Source of the DNA: Siphonodentalium dalli
Lineage: Eukaryota > Mollusca > Scaphopoda > Gadilida > Siphonodentaliidae
Direction: 5' to 3'
Assembly: GCA_032622095.1 (NCBI GenBank)
Contig: CP136061.1
Location: 5,280,734 to 5,344,733 of the forward strand
Length of the DNA: 64,000 nucleotides
The stretch's first letter is position 1. Every line of letters starts with the position of its first letter. A program made the position numbers and the translations under genes. Below the pieces are notes generated by a model, which saw only the letters and a list, made by a program, of their open reading frames with translations, was not told where the DNA came from and did not search any database. Shown piece by piece: positions 33,897 to 45,152 of this stretch.

Positions 33897-34150
33897 TGGT
33901 GTTACACAGATAGCTTCGCAATGAGCCTCGCCCGGTATAAACTATCTGGACTATATAAAAACCCAGTTGGTGAATACGAGCCATGGTGTTACACAGATAG
34001 ATTCGCATTGAGCTATGCCCGGTATAAACTACATGGACTATATAAAAACCCAGTTGGTGAATACGAGCCCTGGTGCTCGACTTGAGCCTCGCCCGGTATA
34101 AATTACATTGACTGTATATAAACCCGTGAAGTTGGCAAGTACGAGTCCAG
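33897..34150. repeat. 87-bp-unit dispersed repeat, copy 2 (about 2.9 units)
   Basis: Units begin GGTGTTACACAGATAG at 33897 and 33984 (spacing 87), with a shortened third unit at 34071. Each carries TATATAAAAACCCAGTTGG. Flanking downstream sequence also matches copy 1 at 791-1000. Confidence 0.8.
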
Positions 34151-34418
34151 ATCATTCGCGTGTATTTTAGGAATGCCAACGGAAACGCATTCAACACGAG
34201 TTTCTTGGAATTGTGTGTTGATGATAGAAGTCTAGCGATCCATATTTGGCACAGAAAGACGACCGTGACCAGGAGTGATTACGCAATCTCGCTACACGGT
34301 AGAATTGCGCATGTCGTGATGTCCGTCCCGTCCGTCAGGGTGTCTGTTTGGTGACGTCCAGATGAAGACGTGTTTAACGTGACGTTATGACGTTTTTGGT
34401 AGGAGGCGCTTCGCTTTG

Positions 34419-34580
34419 TGTGACCCACATTATGTGAGTAGAGGGGGGATGCCCTATTGCAGAAGAGTCCACAATTAGAGGTACCATGTCTTACCCACCG
34501 GAAGCTGACATAAGCTAATGATAGGTAGAGCACTCTGCTGTATAGGCAGTTTCTGATATAGTCATAAAGAGTGGGAAAAT
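34419..34580 (+). repeat. Dispersed repeat C, copy 3
   Basis: CCCACATTATGTGAGTAGAG, GGATGCCCTATTG, AGAAGAGTCCAC, AGCTAATGATAGGTAGAGCA and CTGCTGTATAGGCAGTTTCT, ending in AAAATAAAAG. Best preserved of the three copies. Confidence 0.65.
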
Positions 34581-34690
34581 AAAAGATAGCAGAAACCCAG
34601 AGAACACATACAAATTTCGTGTTATGATTTAAATTTCATAATAATATTTAACTTAATCATTGTCTGATCAACGTTATGTGAAAAAGAAAT

Positions 34691-34801
34691 AATAAAAAAA
34701 GCGAGGTCCCCTGGTCATTTCTGTAAATTTAGTACCCGTGAGGTCTCCATGTCGTTACTGTACATTTATTAACCACGAGTTTCCCAGGTCATTATTATAC
34801 A
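34691..34801. repeat. 37-bp minisatellite, left part
   Basis: Units such as CCCGTGAGGTCTCCATGTCG plus TTACTGTACATTTATTA. The array is interrupted at 34801 by a Helitron and resumes in register at 36591. Confidence 0.85.
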
Positions 34802-36590
34802 CTAGGGGGTTGCCCGTCACAAAATGACGGGTATATAAATGTTCTTTGTTATTTTCTAGTGTCCGCTTCATGGACACATGGAATGGTCATGCTTCTCCTT
34901 TTTGTTACTGGATGCGCGTTTTGGAACACTTTATTTCAATAAAACTGTATTTCTACACACCTGCAGTCCACATATGCGCATGCACATATTGGACGAAACA
35001 AAATCAGTATATTATTTAAATACTATGCACCAACTGAAACATACTCAATTCAGGAGCCTACATTCGGGAGCTTGCTGCACATTTTGAACCGACCCCCTTT
35101 GGAAACTGTATTCCGCATGCCGCCTAATTATCATACGCCTGCACTGTGCGATCCATTTGTATGAACACTTTTCAATAAAATTATATTTTTTACTCCCACC
35201 CCCATCTCCCCAACCCATGTATATGCATGCACATATGGAACGCAACAATCAAAATATTGTACTTATATACTGAAACAGGCTCAATTCGGGAGACTTTATT
35301 TAGCGGGGAGGGGTCTATACAGCCCCTTTCTGCCATCGCGCACATTATATGATCTTAAACTGCGTGAGCTTCGTGCACACATAGGTAGCTTGCAGCACAT
35401 TTTAAACGGACCCCCCTTGGAACCTGTATTCAGCATGCAGCCTAATGATCACACGCCCTGCACTGCGCGGCCCATTTGTATGAATACTTTATTTCCATAA
35501 AACTGTATTTTTGCCCCCACCATCATCTCCCCAACCCACGTGTATGCATGCACATATGGAACGCAACAATCATGATATTTTACTTTATCTATATATAGGC
35601 CTACTAACTGAAACAGGCTCTATTCGGAACCTTTATTTAGCGGGGGAGGGGTCTGCAGCCCCTTAGTGAGCTTCGCGCACATTATATGAATTTAAACTGC
35701 GTGCGCTTCGCGCACAGTGTGATGTTTTAAACATTTATTTTTTTATCAGATTTGCACTCAACCGAAAGATTAAAAGAACATTAATTAGCGTCGGCAGATT
35801 TGCTTAAACTGTAGGCCCTATTATTAGGCCTGTCCCGAGAATGTGATTTTTCTAACTAAGTTTGGCGAATTTACTGAATTCACGGTACCCACTGGCGGGA
35901 GGTCAGACTGTCATTCGCCATCGTCCATGTATACTGGTACTCATTCGATACCACACTCAATACGCAACTTTCGTATCAAAGACAGCATTATTTACTTATG
36001 TTCAAACCCAACTGGCAAATTAAAATAAAATAAAAATACCATATTAGAATTAGTACCCATGCCCAACGACGAACGTTCGAGACTTGACTCTGCACCCCAC
36101 TACATCCACCCATTCCCAACGACGGTAGAACGTTCGAGTCTTGACTACACCCCACTATACATGCACTTCCGCGACAAAATCAACATTCGTTATCTAAATT
36201 CACAATGTACCTGAACTGACACATTAAGTTAGCGCCTATTTCCAACAACGCTTTGGTTGAGCGCATGGACGTTTCGCCTACAATAGCAAAGCAAGTGTTG
36301 GTTTGCATTCGACGTCAATGACGTCATTTGGACAGACGTCATAAGAAATAGTGTCTACTTGAGTGCAGATACTGCATTTGGGGACCATGTTAGATCTCAG
36401 GTTTTCTCAGACCAATCAGCGTGAAATTTGGTGAAACTATAGGCAGTGGTACAAATTTGGGCCACATTGGACGCATGGTTAAAAAGTTATAAACGCGCCA
36501 AAAGCGTGACCGAGTTACACACACACACACACACACAGATACACAGATACATACACGACACACAGACGACGGGTTTTGTTTACATATAGA
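34802..36590 (-). mobile_element. Non-autonomous Helitron, family C, complete
   Basis: Read on the minus strand, the 1789-bp element starts TCTATATGTAAACAAAACCC (complement of 36571-36590) and ends in CTAG (34802-34805), flanked by A on the left and TT on the right. The subterminal hairpin is a perfect 7-bp stem, CCCGTCA/TGACGGG, at 34813-34819 and 34825-34831 with loop CAAAA. The interior has about 2.5 tandem units of 319 bp (GCTTGCTGCACATTTT at 35069 and GCTTGCAGCACATTTT at 35388). No coding sequence for Rep/helicase. It interrupts a 37-bp minisatellite, which allows an independent check of its ends. Confidence 0.9.
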
Positions 36591-36700
36591 TTACTACCCA
36601 CGAAGTCACTATGTCATAACGTACATGTACTTACCACAAGGTCCCCGGGTCGTTATTGCACATTTACTACCCACGAGGTTCCCCGGTCACCAATATTTAA
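36591..36700. repeat. 37-bp minisatellite, right part
   Basis: TTACTACCCACGAAGTCACT, then CCACAAGGTCCCCGGGTCGT and CCCACGAGGTTCCCCGGTCA continue the array from 34801 in register. Confidence 0.85.
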
Positions 36701-37895
36701 ATTCGGAGAGTTGTCTGTGATTCGCTATCTGCACTCTTAGAACAAATGTGTATAAATACTACACAAAATGTGTTACATTTGATCTTAAACAAAATTGTGT
36801 AGAAATTACACATGACATATAATTATTAAATATGTCGGTGGAATATCATCAACGTTGAATATGATTGAATATGTGAGTGTATCATAGTTATAAGATGAAA
36901 TGTGTTCTATTGGAGACACAAAACTCGTAAAGGCAACCACAGAACAAACAATTGGCAGTAGCTTTAAACTTTGTTATACAATATGTTTGTGTAAAAACTG
37001 AACAACACATAATTGTGTAGCACAAAGTTTTAAAGCAGCTGCCACAGACCCAGTGTGTGGACTCGGGGGGTTCCAAACCGCACCTAGCATTTGCTGCGTT
37101 TGTCGGTAGAATGAGAACCCAAATGACGACAATTTGAATACCTATGTCATGATGATATACCACACGAGACATATTTGTTGACAGAACACACCGATGATTC
37201 ATTTTGCGAGCATAATTCTTGTCCGAAAATATGGCGTAAAACACAGAATACTGATTCAGACCTAAGTCCGCCAAAAAGACATCGGATGGACGTATACATA
37301 CAGATGCATGGCTGGACACACGGCTAGTCGGACGTACAGGTTGACAGACGGGCAGAGGTGCGCCAGTATAACCTATTCCCAGTTGAAATCGACTACAATA
37401 ATCCATTCATATTACAATCTCATTCTACAGGTTTTCAGCCCCCCCCTTCCCTAACAATTACCCCCCACGCCCCTGAGCCACTCCACTTTGACTTAATGAA
37501 TACTGCAAACCATCTTTGCAAGTTAGTTCACAACACAGTGTCCAATAAATCTTTCTGATATCCCAACAACCATATATAACAAGATAATATATAAGCAGCA
37601 ACTGCTTTCAATTTACTTGGTTAGATATGACGTCAAAATGGCGTCTGCGTGTGGCTAACGTCGTGAAATATCGTATATAGTATGTCAAGTTATATTCTTT
37701 GATATTCATTGACTTGTTTCACAGTAATAAAACCCCATTGGAACTGATATTATGACCCATAACAGCGCAGTACATTTGGTGAGGTACCCCCGAATCATTT
37801 TTTAAAGCCAGTGTACACGTAATGAACGTGACCGCAATTCGGAGGGAGAGACACCCAAGCCATCCGAAAAAAATCCCAAAACTAGCGCGGGTGCA
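36701..37895. other. No gene recognised; may include the LINE 5' UTR
   Basis: The 172-residue minus frame at 36888-37406 has no recognisable domain. The sequence immediately before the LINE ORF1 (about 37700-37895) may be its 5' UTR, but the 5' end of the LINE cannot be fixed from one copy. Confidence 0.4.
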
Positions 37896-38621
37896 ATGGC
37901 CGACGGCGACGGTGTAGTCAACCAGCTGAAAGCGTTGACCGATGTCATCAATGAAGTAAAAAATGGACAAGATGGAATGCGAAAGGCGTTTGACAAAAAA
38001 CTAGACAAGATGAGGGACGAGTGGAAAAAGACTTTTGATGAAAAATTTAAAGTGCTTAAAGAGGACATAACGTTGGAAATCGGAGTGGAACGTGCTAGGA
38101 TCGATACAGTTATTCAACAAGTTGGAGAGTTAACCAACCGTATCGCGCACGCTGATCGACAACAATCTGACCCAGTTACGCCGCCGTTACGCCAATCAGC
38201 TGATGACAACGAGCTCGCTGTTATTATAACAAATGTGCCGGAGAGACAGGATGAAGACCTCGACGAGGTGATACAGGGAATGCTAACTACCATGAAGCTA
38301 GAGAATCAAGAGATCCGTGAATTATCCGCGAGGAGGCTGAATAAAAGGGTGCTGAACAAACCAGCGTTGTTAAAGGTAACTTTCGAAACTGTGCCACAAA
38401 AAGTGAATGTTCTTCGGAACAAACAAAAACTACGCGATGATGACAGCTATAAAGAATGTTACATCCACAGCAGTAAGCCACACGTTGAGATGCTGGTCGA
38501 GACGAATGCCAGGACACTCCTCGCACAGTTACCGAATGGCCATGAATTCTTTGTGTCAGGAAGTGGGCGAATCGTTCGGAAGTCGGACCGCCATCACCGA
38601 GGGGCCAACAACTCGAGATAG
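37896..38621 (+). CDS. LINE ORF1 protein (coiled coil, RRM-like)
   Basis: 241 residues, intact. Residues about 9-85 form a charged coiled coil (heptads rich in Lys, Asp and Glu). Residues about 105-185 resemble the RNA-recognition fold of LINE ORF1 proteins (AVIITNVPERQDED, then LLKVTFETVPQ). A short C-terminal domain includes YIHSSKPHVEMLVE. Such proteins bind the element RNA as trimers in the cytoplasm and act as nucleic-acid chaperones. The ATG lies in a fair context (GTGCAATGGCC). The frame ends at TAG (38619-38621), and the next ORF continues in the same frame without an intervening ATG. Confidence 0.8.
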   Translation: MADGDGVVNQLKALTDVINEVKNGQDGMRKAFDKKLDKMRDEWKKTFDEKFKVLKEDITLEIGVERARIDTVIQQVGELTNRIAHADRQQSDPVTPPLRQSADDNELAVIITNVPERQDEDLDEVIQGMLTTMKLENQEIRELSARRLNKRVLNKPALLKVTFETVPQKVNVLRNKQKLRDDDSYKECYIHSSKPHVEMLVETNARTLLAQLPNGHEFFVSGSGRIVRKSDRHHRGANNSR

Positions 38622-41600
38622 GACAAGCCGACATGTGACTTTCCGAGGAAGGCATTAAAAATTGGGCATATACACATTAATGGTTGGACTTTGAAAAGTA
38701 AAACATTGAAAACAAAATTAATAAATGCAGTAAATTGTGATATATTATGTATTTCTGAATCTCACTTGAAACAAGGAGAAAATATTGATTTATTGAATTA
38801 TTTATGGATTGGAAATAACAGATCAAGTACACATGTATTAGCCCCTAAGGCTTCTGGTGGTGTGGGAATGCTAATTAGAGAAGAATTATTACAATATTTT
38901 GATGTTTCCATATTAGACAGAGAAATTGATGGCATTTTATCAGTAAAGTTTAAATCAATTAGTTTAAATGAAGAATTCATATTATGTACATGTTATCTTC
39001 CCCCAGAAAGGTCTGTGTGGGGCAGAAATCCAGATAGTTTTTTCTCACATATTTTGACAAGCGCTTATTTACATTGTGATACCCCAATGATTGTATGTGG
39101 TGATATGAATGCACGCATAGGTAAATTGTCAGATGTAAATATGGAACTCGACTGTGTACCCCAAATTCATAATATTGATAACACAGTAAACCAGCATGGA
39201 AAATCATTCTTGAATTTTTAAATGAAACTAAGTTATGCTGTTTAAATGGTTGTTTGAATAATGAAAACAATAATTATACCTCGATTAGTACCAAGGGTTC
39301 AGCTGTTGTCGATTATATTTGTGTGCCACATGACGTATTTGATCGCTTCAATAATTTCTGGGTCAAAACAAAATCAGATTTAATTATCGATAATTCGTTA
39401 GAAAGTATGCTAGGTGAAGGGTGTAAACCACCGGACCATAGTTTTGTTTTGGTGGAGTATATTGTAAATACAGTCCATGTACATGGCAGCACACCAACTG
39501 ATTACAAACATACACCAACTAAACTTAATAAACCATTACCAGCTGATTTTTTAGCCTCATCTGAAACTTTATTAAATTTGATACATGAAATCGAGTCTGC
39601 AATAGAATCCCAAATAACTGTAGACAATATTTATGATAAATTTACAAAACACATTTTTGAAAATATGTCAGACCAATTACCAAGTTTCAAAAATGGAAGG
39701 CGTTCACATAAAAAATTTAAATTTCACAAACCATATTGGAATGATGACCTTACTAAATTATGGCAAACAATGAGTAACTTGGAAAATGCATTCCTAAAAT
39801 ATAAAACTAAGTCAAGAGACAAAAATTTAGCTTTTCTAAAATTTAAAGAGGCTAGGCAAATTTTTAATCGTAAATTACGCACTTATGAAAGACAATATAA
39901 ACGTAATTTTGCACTCGATATGGAACTAAACTGTAATAATCCTAAATCTTTCTGGGACACGATTAAGAAACTTGGACCCAAAAAAGTAAATGGTATCCCA
40001 AATGAAGTAATTGGACCTGATGGTTCTGTCATAACAGATACAAAATTAATTACAGAAAACTGGAGGTCGTCTGCTTTTAAAACTTTATACAATCCGGAAT
40101 TTGGAAATGAACTTTTTGATAATAATTTCAGAGAAAATATCATAAAAGAAAAGATATTTACAGAAAATAAATTTTTAGACCCATTATATGTACACAATAA
40201 TGTTCTAAATCGGACTATTCAAATAGAAGAAATTGATCGTGCAATAAATAAAGTAAAGACTGGAAAGGCGTTTGGCATAGATAAAATACCTGGTGAAACC
40301 CTAAAATGTGAATCTGTTAAACCTGTGTTGCTTAGTTTATTTAATTTCATTTTTGATACTGACATTATACCATCTGTTTGGAGACAATCTATAATATGTC
40401 CCATACCAAACGATAAATCACTAGACCAGAGAATTCCGCTTAATTATCGTGGCATCTCATTACTACCAACAAGCAGCAAATTATATAATAGTGTTTTAAA
40501 TAATAGACTTGTTGAACATCTAGACCATAATAATATACTAGTTGATGAACAAAATGGTTTTAGATCAAAGCGGTCATGCATTGATAATATTTTCATACTA
40601 ACAAGCATAATGAAAGGAAAAAAAGATATATTTACTACGTTCATAGATTTCAAAAAATCTTTCGATTGTATCGACAGAGACATGTTACTCTTCAAACTTC
40701 TTAAATGTGGGATAGACGGAAACATGTACCAATCAATTCGAAGTATGTATAGAAGTACACATGCACGTATCAGAATAAATGGAGATGTGTCGGAGCCTTT
40801 TGATTGTCAATTTGGTGTAAAACAAGTAGATAATTTATCATCTACACTCTTTAATGTATTTGTAAATGACCTGGCATCTGAAATAAAAACCATGAATGTT
40901 GGTGTAAAATTAAATGTACCCATTTTAATGTATGCTGATGACATAGTGTTACTATCTGAAAATGAAAACAATATGCAAAATATGCTCGAAGTAGTTCACA
41001 AATGGTGTAGAAAGTGGAGAATGGTGATAAACACAAATAAAACAAAAACAATGCATCTTAGAAATGTCAGAACCAAACGAACAAGTTTTCCTTTTAAACT
41101 TGGCACGCAACAACTGAATATCGTAGAAGAATATAAATTCTTGGGTATTATTATTCATGAACACAAACAATTTGACACAACAGCTGAGGTCTTGGCCAAA
41201 TCTGCAAGCAGAGCTTTAGGAGCTATAATTTCAAAAATTCACCCATATAAAGATATAGGTTTCAAAACATTTAAAAAATTATATATAACATGTGTATCTC
41301 CAATTTTAGATTATGCATCAGGCGTATGGGGTTCAAAGAATTTTTCATGTCTAGATAGTGTACAGAATAAGGCTTTTAGATATTTTTTGGGAGTCCATCG
41401 CTATTGTCCATTATTAGCCGTAAATGGTGACATTGGTATATCATCTTGTAAGATTCGTCGAGTCCTGACCATATCCGTCTATGGAACCATATAATAGAAT
41501 TACCAGATGACAGACTAATTAAAAAAGTGTTTAACTGGGACCTAGCTCATGTTTCAAATGGTTGGTGTTCCTTTATGAATGATACTCTATCTAACTTACA

Positions 41601-42113
41601 ATTGTCAACAGTATTTCAAAATTTAGAAACATGTAATATAGACGATTTTGAAACGAAGCTTAAAAATGATGAATCAGATAAATGGAAAAACAGCTTAATT
41701 TTGTTCCTAAATTAAGAACATATAAACTTTTCAAAAGGAATTATGAAACTGAATCATATGTATTGATGAATATGGACCATGCTCATAGATCTATATTTGC
41801 TCAGTTTCGATGTGGAATTCTTCCTTTGAGAGTGGAAACTGGTCGTTTTAGAAATGAAAAGCTAAATCTCAGAAAATGCACATTATGTGCCTCACATGAA
41901 GTCGAAGATGAAATGCACTTCCTATTAAAATGCCCTTTCTATAACGAAAAGCGAGAACTTTTATTCGACTCTCTCCCTTTAAATGTAACCATGATGATAG
42001 AACAAAACCAGTTAGAATCAGCTTTTATTGAAATAATCAACACACACACACGTCAGTTTGCTAATTTTATCCATGATGCCTATCTGAAAAGAAAGCAGTA
42101 TATATATAAATAA
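38622..42113 (+). pseudogene. LINE ORF2 (endonuclease and reverse transcriptase), frameshifted
   Basis: Four consecutive frames make one protein. 38622-39221 holds the APE-type endonuclease: LKIGHIHINGW, CDILCISESHLK, GGVGMLI, VCGDMNARIG. The second frame, up to 41494, completes the endonuclease and holds the reverse transcriptase: GKAFGIDKIPGE, FIDFKKSFDCID (40640 on) and YADD (40931-40942). 41495-41715 and 41682-42113 give the C-terminal part with CTLCASHEVEDEMHFLLKC. The breaks are a T-run shortening near 39216, an indel near 41470 and an A-run shortening near 41696. In the RT, the usual QGDxLSP motif reads QVDNLSS (near 40823), two changes at normally conserved positions. ORF2 has no ATG before the endonuclease core. 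Confidence 0.85.
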
Positions 42114-42119
42114 ACATCA

Positions 42120-42142
42120 TCTTCTATATCTATATTTGCGAA

Positions 42143-42177
<35 letters not shown>

Positions 42178-45017
42178 GTTCTATAGAAATTCACAGGGGA
42201 CCACCTAGATGATGCCAAAGGGGTCTACTAGGAGTAGCTTTTTACGAGAAAGATAATGGTCGGGGTTAGAATTTTCTGAAGTGACGCCGTTGTTGTCAGG
42301 GGCAGAAAAGGGGGAGGGGCAGAACAAAAAATTGTCGGCGATTGCCACGATACTTATATATAATCATCGCCATAATATGAGGAATCCAATTGTGTGTTTT
42401 AAATATGGCAAAAGTCGCTCCGTTCGCGCCAACGGTGCCCGGAGTGGGGAGGGGCAGAATTTTTTTCTGTCGCCGATTGCCACGAAACTTACATATAATC
42501 ATCCCCATGATATGAAGAATCCAAAGGTGTGGTTTAAATATGTCAAAAGTTGCGTCGTTCGAGTCAGGGTTGCACGAAAGGGGAGAGGGGCACCAAAATT
42601 GATAAAAAAAAACGAATTTTAGCGCCCATTTCCACCAAATTGATATATATTCTTCCTCATGATACAAGGAATCTAATTGTGCGATTTAAGAACGCCAAAT
42701 TGTTGTCCAAACGATGAGATATTGGGAGGGGGTGGGCACTAAATTTGATAATAATCGGTTTAGTCGCCGATTGCCACCAAACTAATTTTAGCGCCCATTT
42801 CCACCAAATTGATATATATTCTTCCTCGTGATACAAGGAATCTAATTGTGCGATTTATGAACGCCAAATTGTTGTCCAAACGATGAGATATTGGGAGGGG
42901 GTGGGCACTAAATTGGATAATAATTGGTTTAGTCGCCGATTGCCACCACACTCACACAAAAGCATCCCCATGGTATGAGGGGTTTAATGGTGTGGCTTAT
43001 ATCTGTCAAATATGGCCTCATTCGAGTCAGGAGTGTATTGAAAGGGACAGGGTCACAAAATTGATGCACCATTATTTTGGCGCCAATTTCCACCAAATTG
43101 ATACACGTTCTTATCCATGATACGTGGAATCTAATCGTGTGATTTAAAGACGCCATAGTGGTGCTGTTTAGGTGAGAGATGGGGAGGGAGGGATTGGCAC
43201 CAAATTTGATTTAAAAAAAATGTATATAAATTGTGTATAGAGATGGACACAAAAAGTTATATCTATATGTTTAGTGCCGATTTCCACAGGATTGATACAT
43301 ATTCTTCTCCGTGATACGAGGAATCTTACCGTATGGTTTAGATACACCAAATTGGTGCACTATGGGTGGGAGATATGGGGACCTTCAATTTGATACGAAT
43401 TTGTATATATATGCTTCTCAAATGATACAAGAAATCAAATTGTGCTGTCTGTCTGTATGTCTGTGTGTTCTATATATAACTTCACGCGGTACAATCGAGA
43501 TGGCACCAAGGCGTTCTAAGAGGGGTAACTTTTAACGAGGACGATAATGGTGCGGGTTTAAATTAAAATTAAAATGTTGCTGTTGGTGTCAGGGGAAGAA
43601 AATGGGAGGTCGGCAAAATAAAAAAAAATATGATGAATTAGTTTTGTCGCCGGGGTGAGAGATGTGGGTTCATAACTATTCTCATAAGTTGTTTAGTTGC
43701 GTATTACCACCAACATATATATAATCATCGCCAGTATATCATGCATCCATGAGTCTAATGGGCGTGGTTTAAATATGTCAAAAGAGGCAAAAGCTGATAC
43801 AAATATATTTGGCACTATTTCCAACAAATTCATACATGTTTTTATCTAATGATATACCATCAATTAAATCACATTTGGTGTCGTTTGCGTCACGGATGGC
43901 GAGCGGATATGCACTATCATAGATAAGTTTGCTATTCGCCGATATCCACATATAAGTTATATATATAGTCACACAGGCCATCTCCATATCATTTTAAGGC
44001 GATTTGGGCATTCACATTTCACAATACCGACAAATGGTAACCCACTTATAAGTTACTTGAACAATTATATCTTCTTAACTGTCAAATTTATATGGGGATG
44101 GCATCAGGACATTCACACTAGCAAAAAGATATACATAGAATAAGCATTAAACGTATATTTATCATTCTATTGAAGAGATACATATATTCGTGCAAATTTA
44201 GAGACCTCGAACCGTCAGAGGATTGCATATATATTATAACAAAATTGAGTCTGTTCCATTCAATACAGTTTCCACCAAAAAAGTTACAATTTGTCAGGAG
44301 ACATGGAAGGTCTGTTCAATAATAGTGATCACAGTGTTCAGTCATATATAGTTTCTTCTGATATACAATAAAATGCAGTTAGTAGCACATGACTCTTTTC
44401 AGGATCCTCCCAATACTGACATCTGACAAGGTTTTTAGAACAGACTCATCAACTGACATAAACAACTCAAAATCTCGCTCTTTGTCTGGCAAATGTAGCT
44501 GATATACCTGCGCAGCAACATTTCGTTGAAACGGAGACAATTTAGCCAATATATAGCACCATGAGCACCTGGATATTTATTTGACACATCTGTATCTTCA
44601 TGGAGATATGATAGCCAGGTATCCTCGAGATCTTAGTCCAACCCACTAGATTGATTGATACATCTCAATATGTAAAACCCAATTGTCATCTTTTATTTAT
44701 GCGAACTAATGTCTTTATGATGTCCATGTGTCATATTATAACGTCGGACGTATACGCAGTTGTAAATAAATAAATAAATACTTCATTATTGGTGGAACGG
44801 ATTAATCGCGATGAACAGAATGACAATTGACAAGGTGTGCCACTACTTATGTTCCATGACTGTAATAATCATGTTTTGTGATGCTATTTGAATATACAAT
44901 TTATGAGAAAACGTATAACACTTTAAGCAAGAGTGTTCTCTATTCCCAACAAATATCCACATCATACAGATGGTTTCACATCGCATTAACCTGGGCAACG
45001 CCGGGTAACCCTGCTAG
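42120..45017 (+). mobile_element. Non-autonomous Helitron, family A, complete
   Basis: The 2898-bp element starts TCTTCTATATCTATATTTGC (preceded by A at 42119) and ends CCCTGCTAG (CTAG at 45014-45017, followed by T). A hairpin ACCTGG/CCGGGT (one T-G pair, loop GCAACG) lies at 44989-45006, eight bases before the CTAG. Removing the element joins AACATCA to TAGCATATAATAGCG, exactly the sequence found at the three undisturbed unit junctions downstream. A (CTGT)n run at about 42144-42176 is followed by tandem blocks of about 160 bp to 43960, then about 1 kb of unique family sequence. No coding sequence for Rep/helicase. Confidence 0.95.
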
Positions 45018-45152
45018 TAGCATATAATAGCGTAAATTGACAGGCGTCTTGCTATACAATGCAAAAATTAATTAACTCTTAATTTCAGGGTGACATATAG
45101 GCCCAATAGGGCCGGGTGCGCGATGTAAACTAAATGTCTAAACTAAATGTCT

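Noticed and set aside
36888..37406. 172-residue minus-strand open frame
   Set aside because: The longest unexplained frame, but its composition is irregular, no domain is recognised, and no splice or promoter context supports it.
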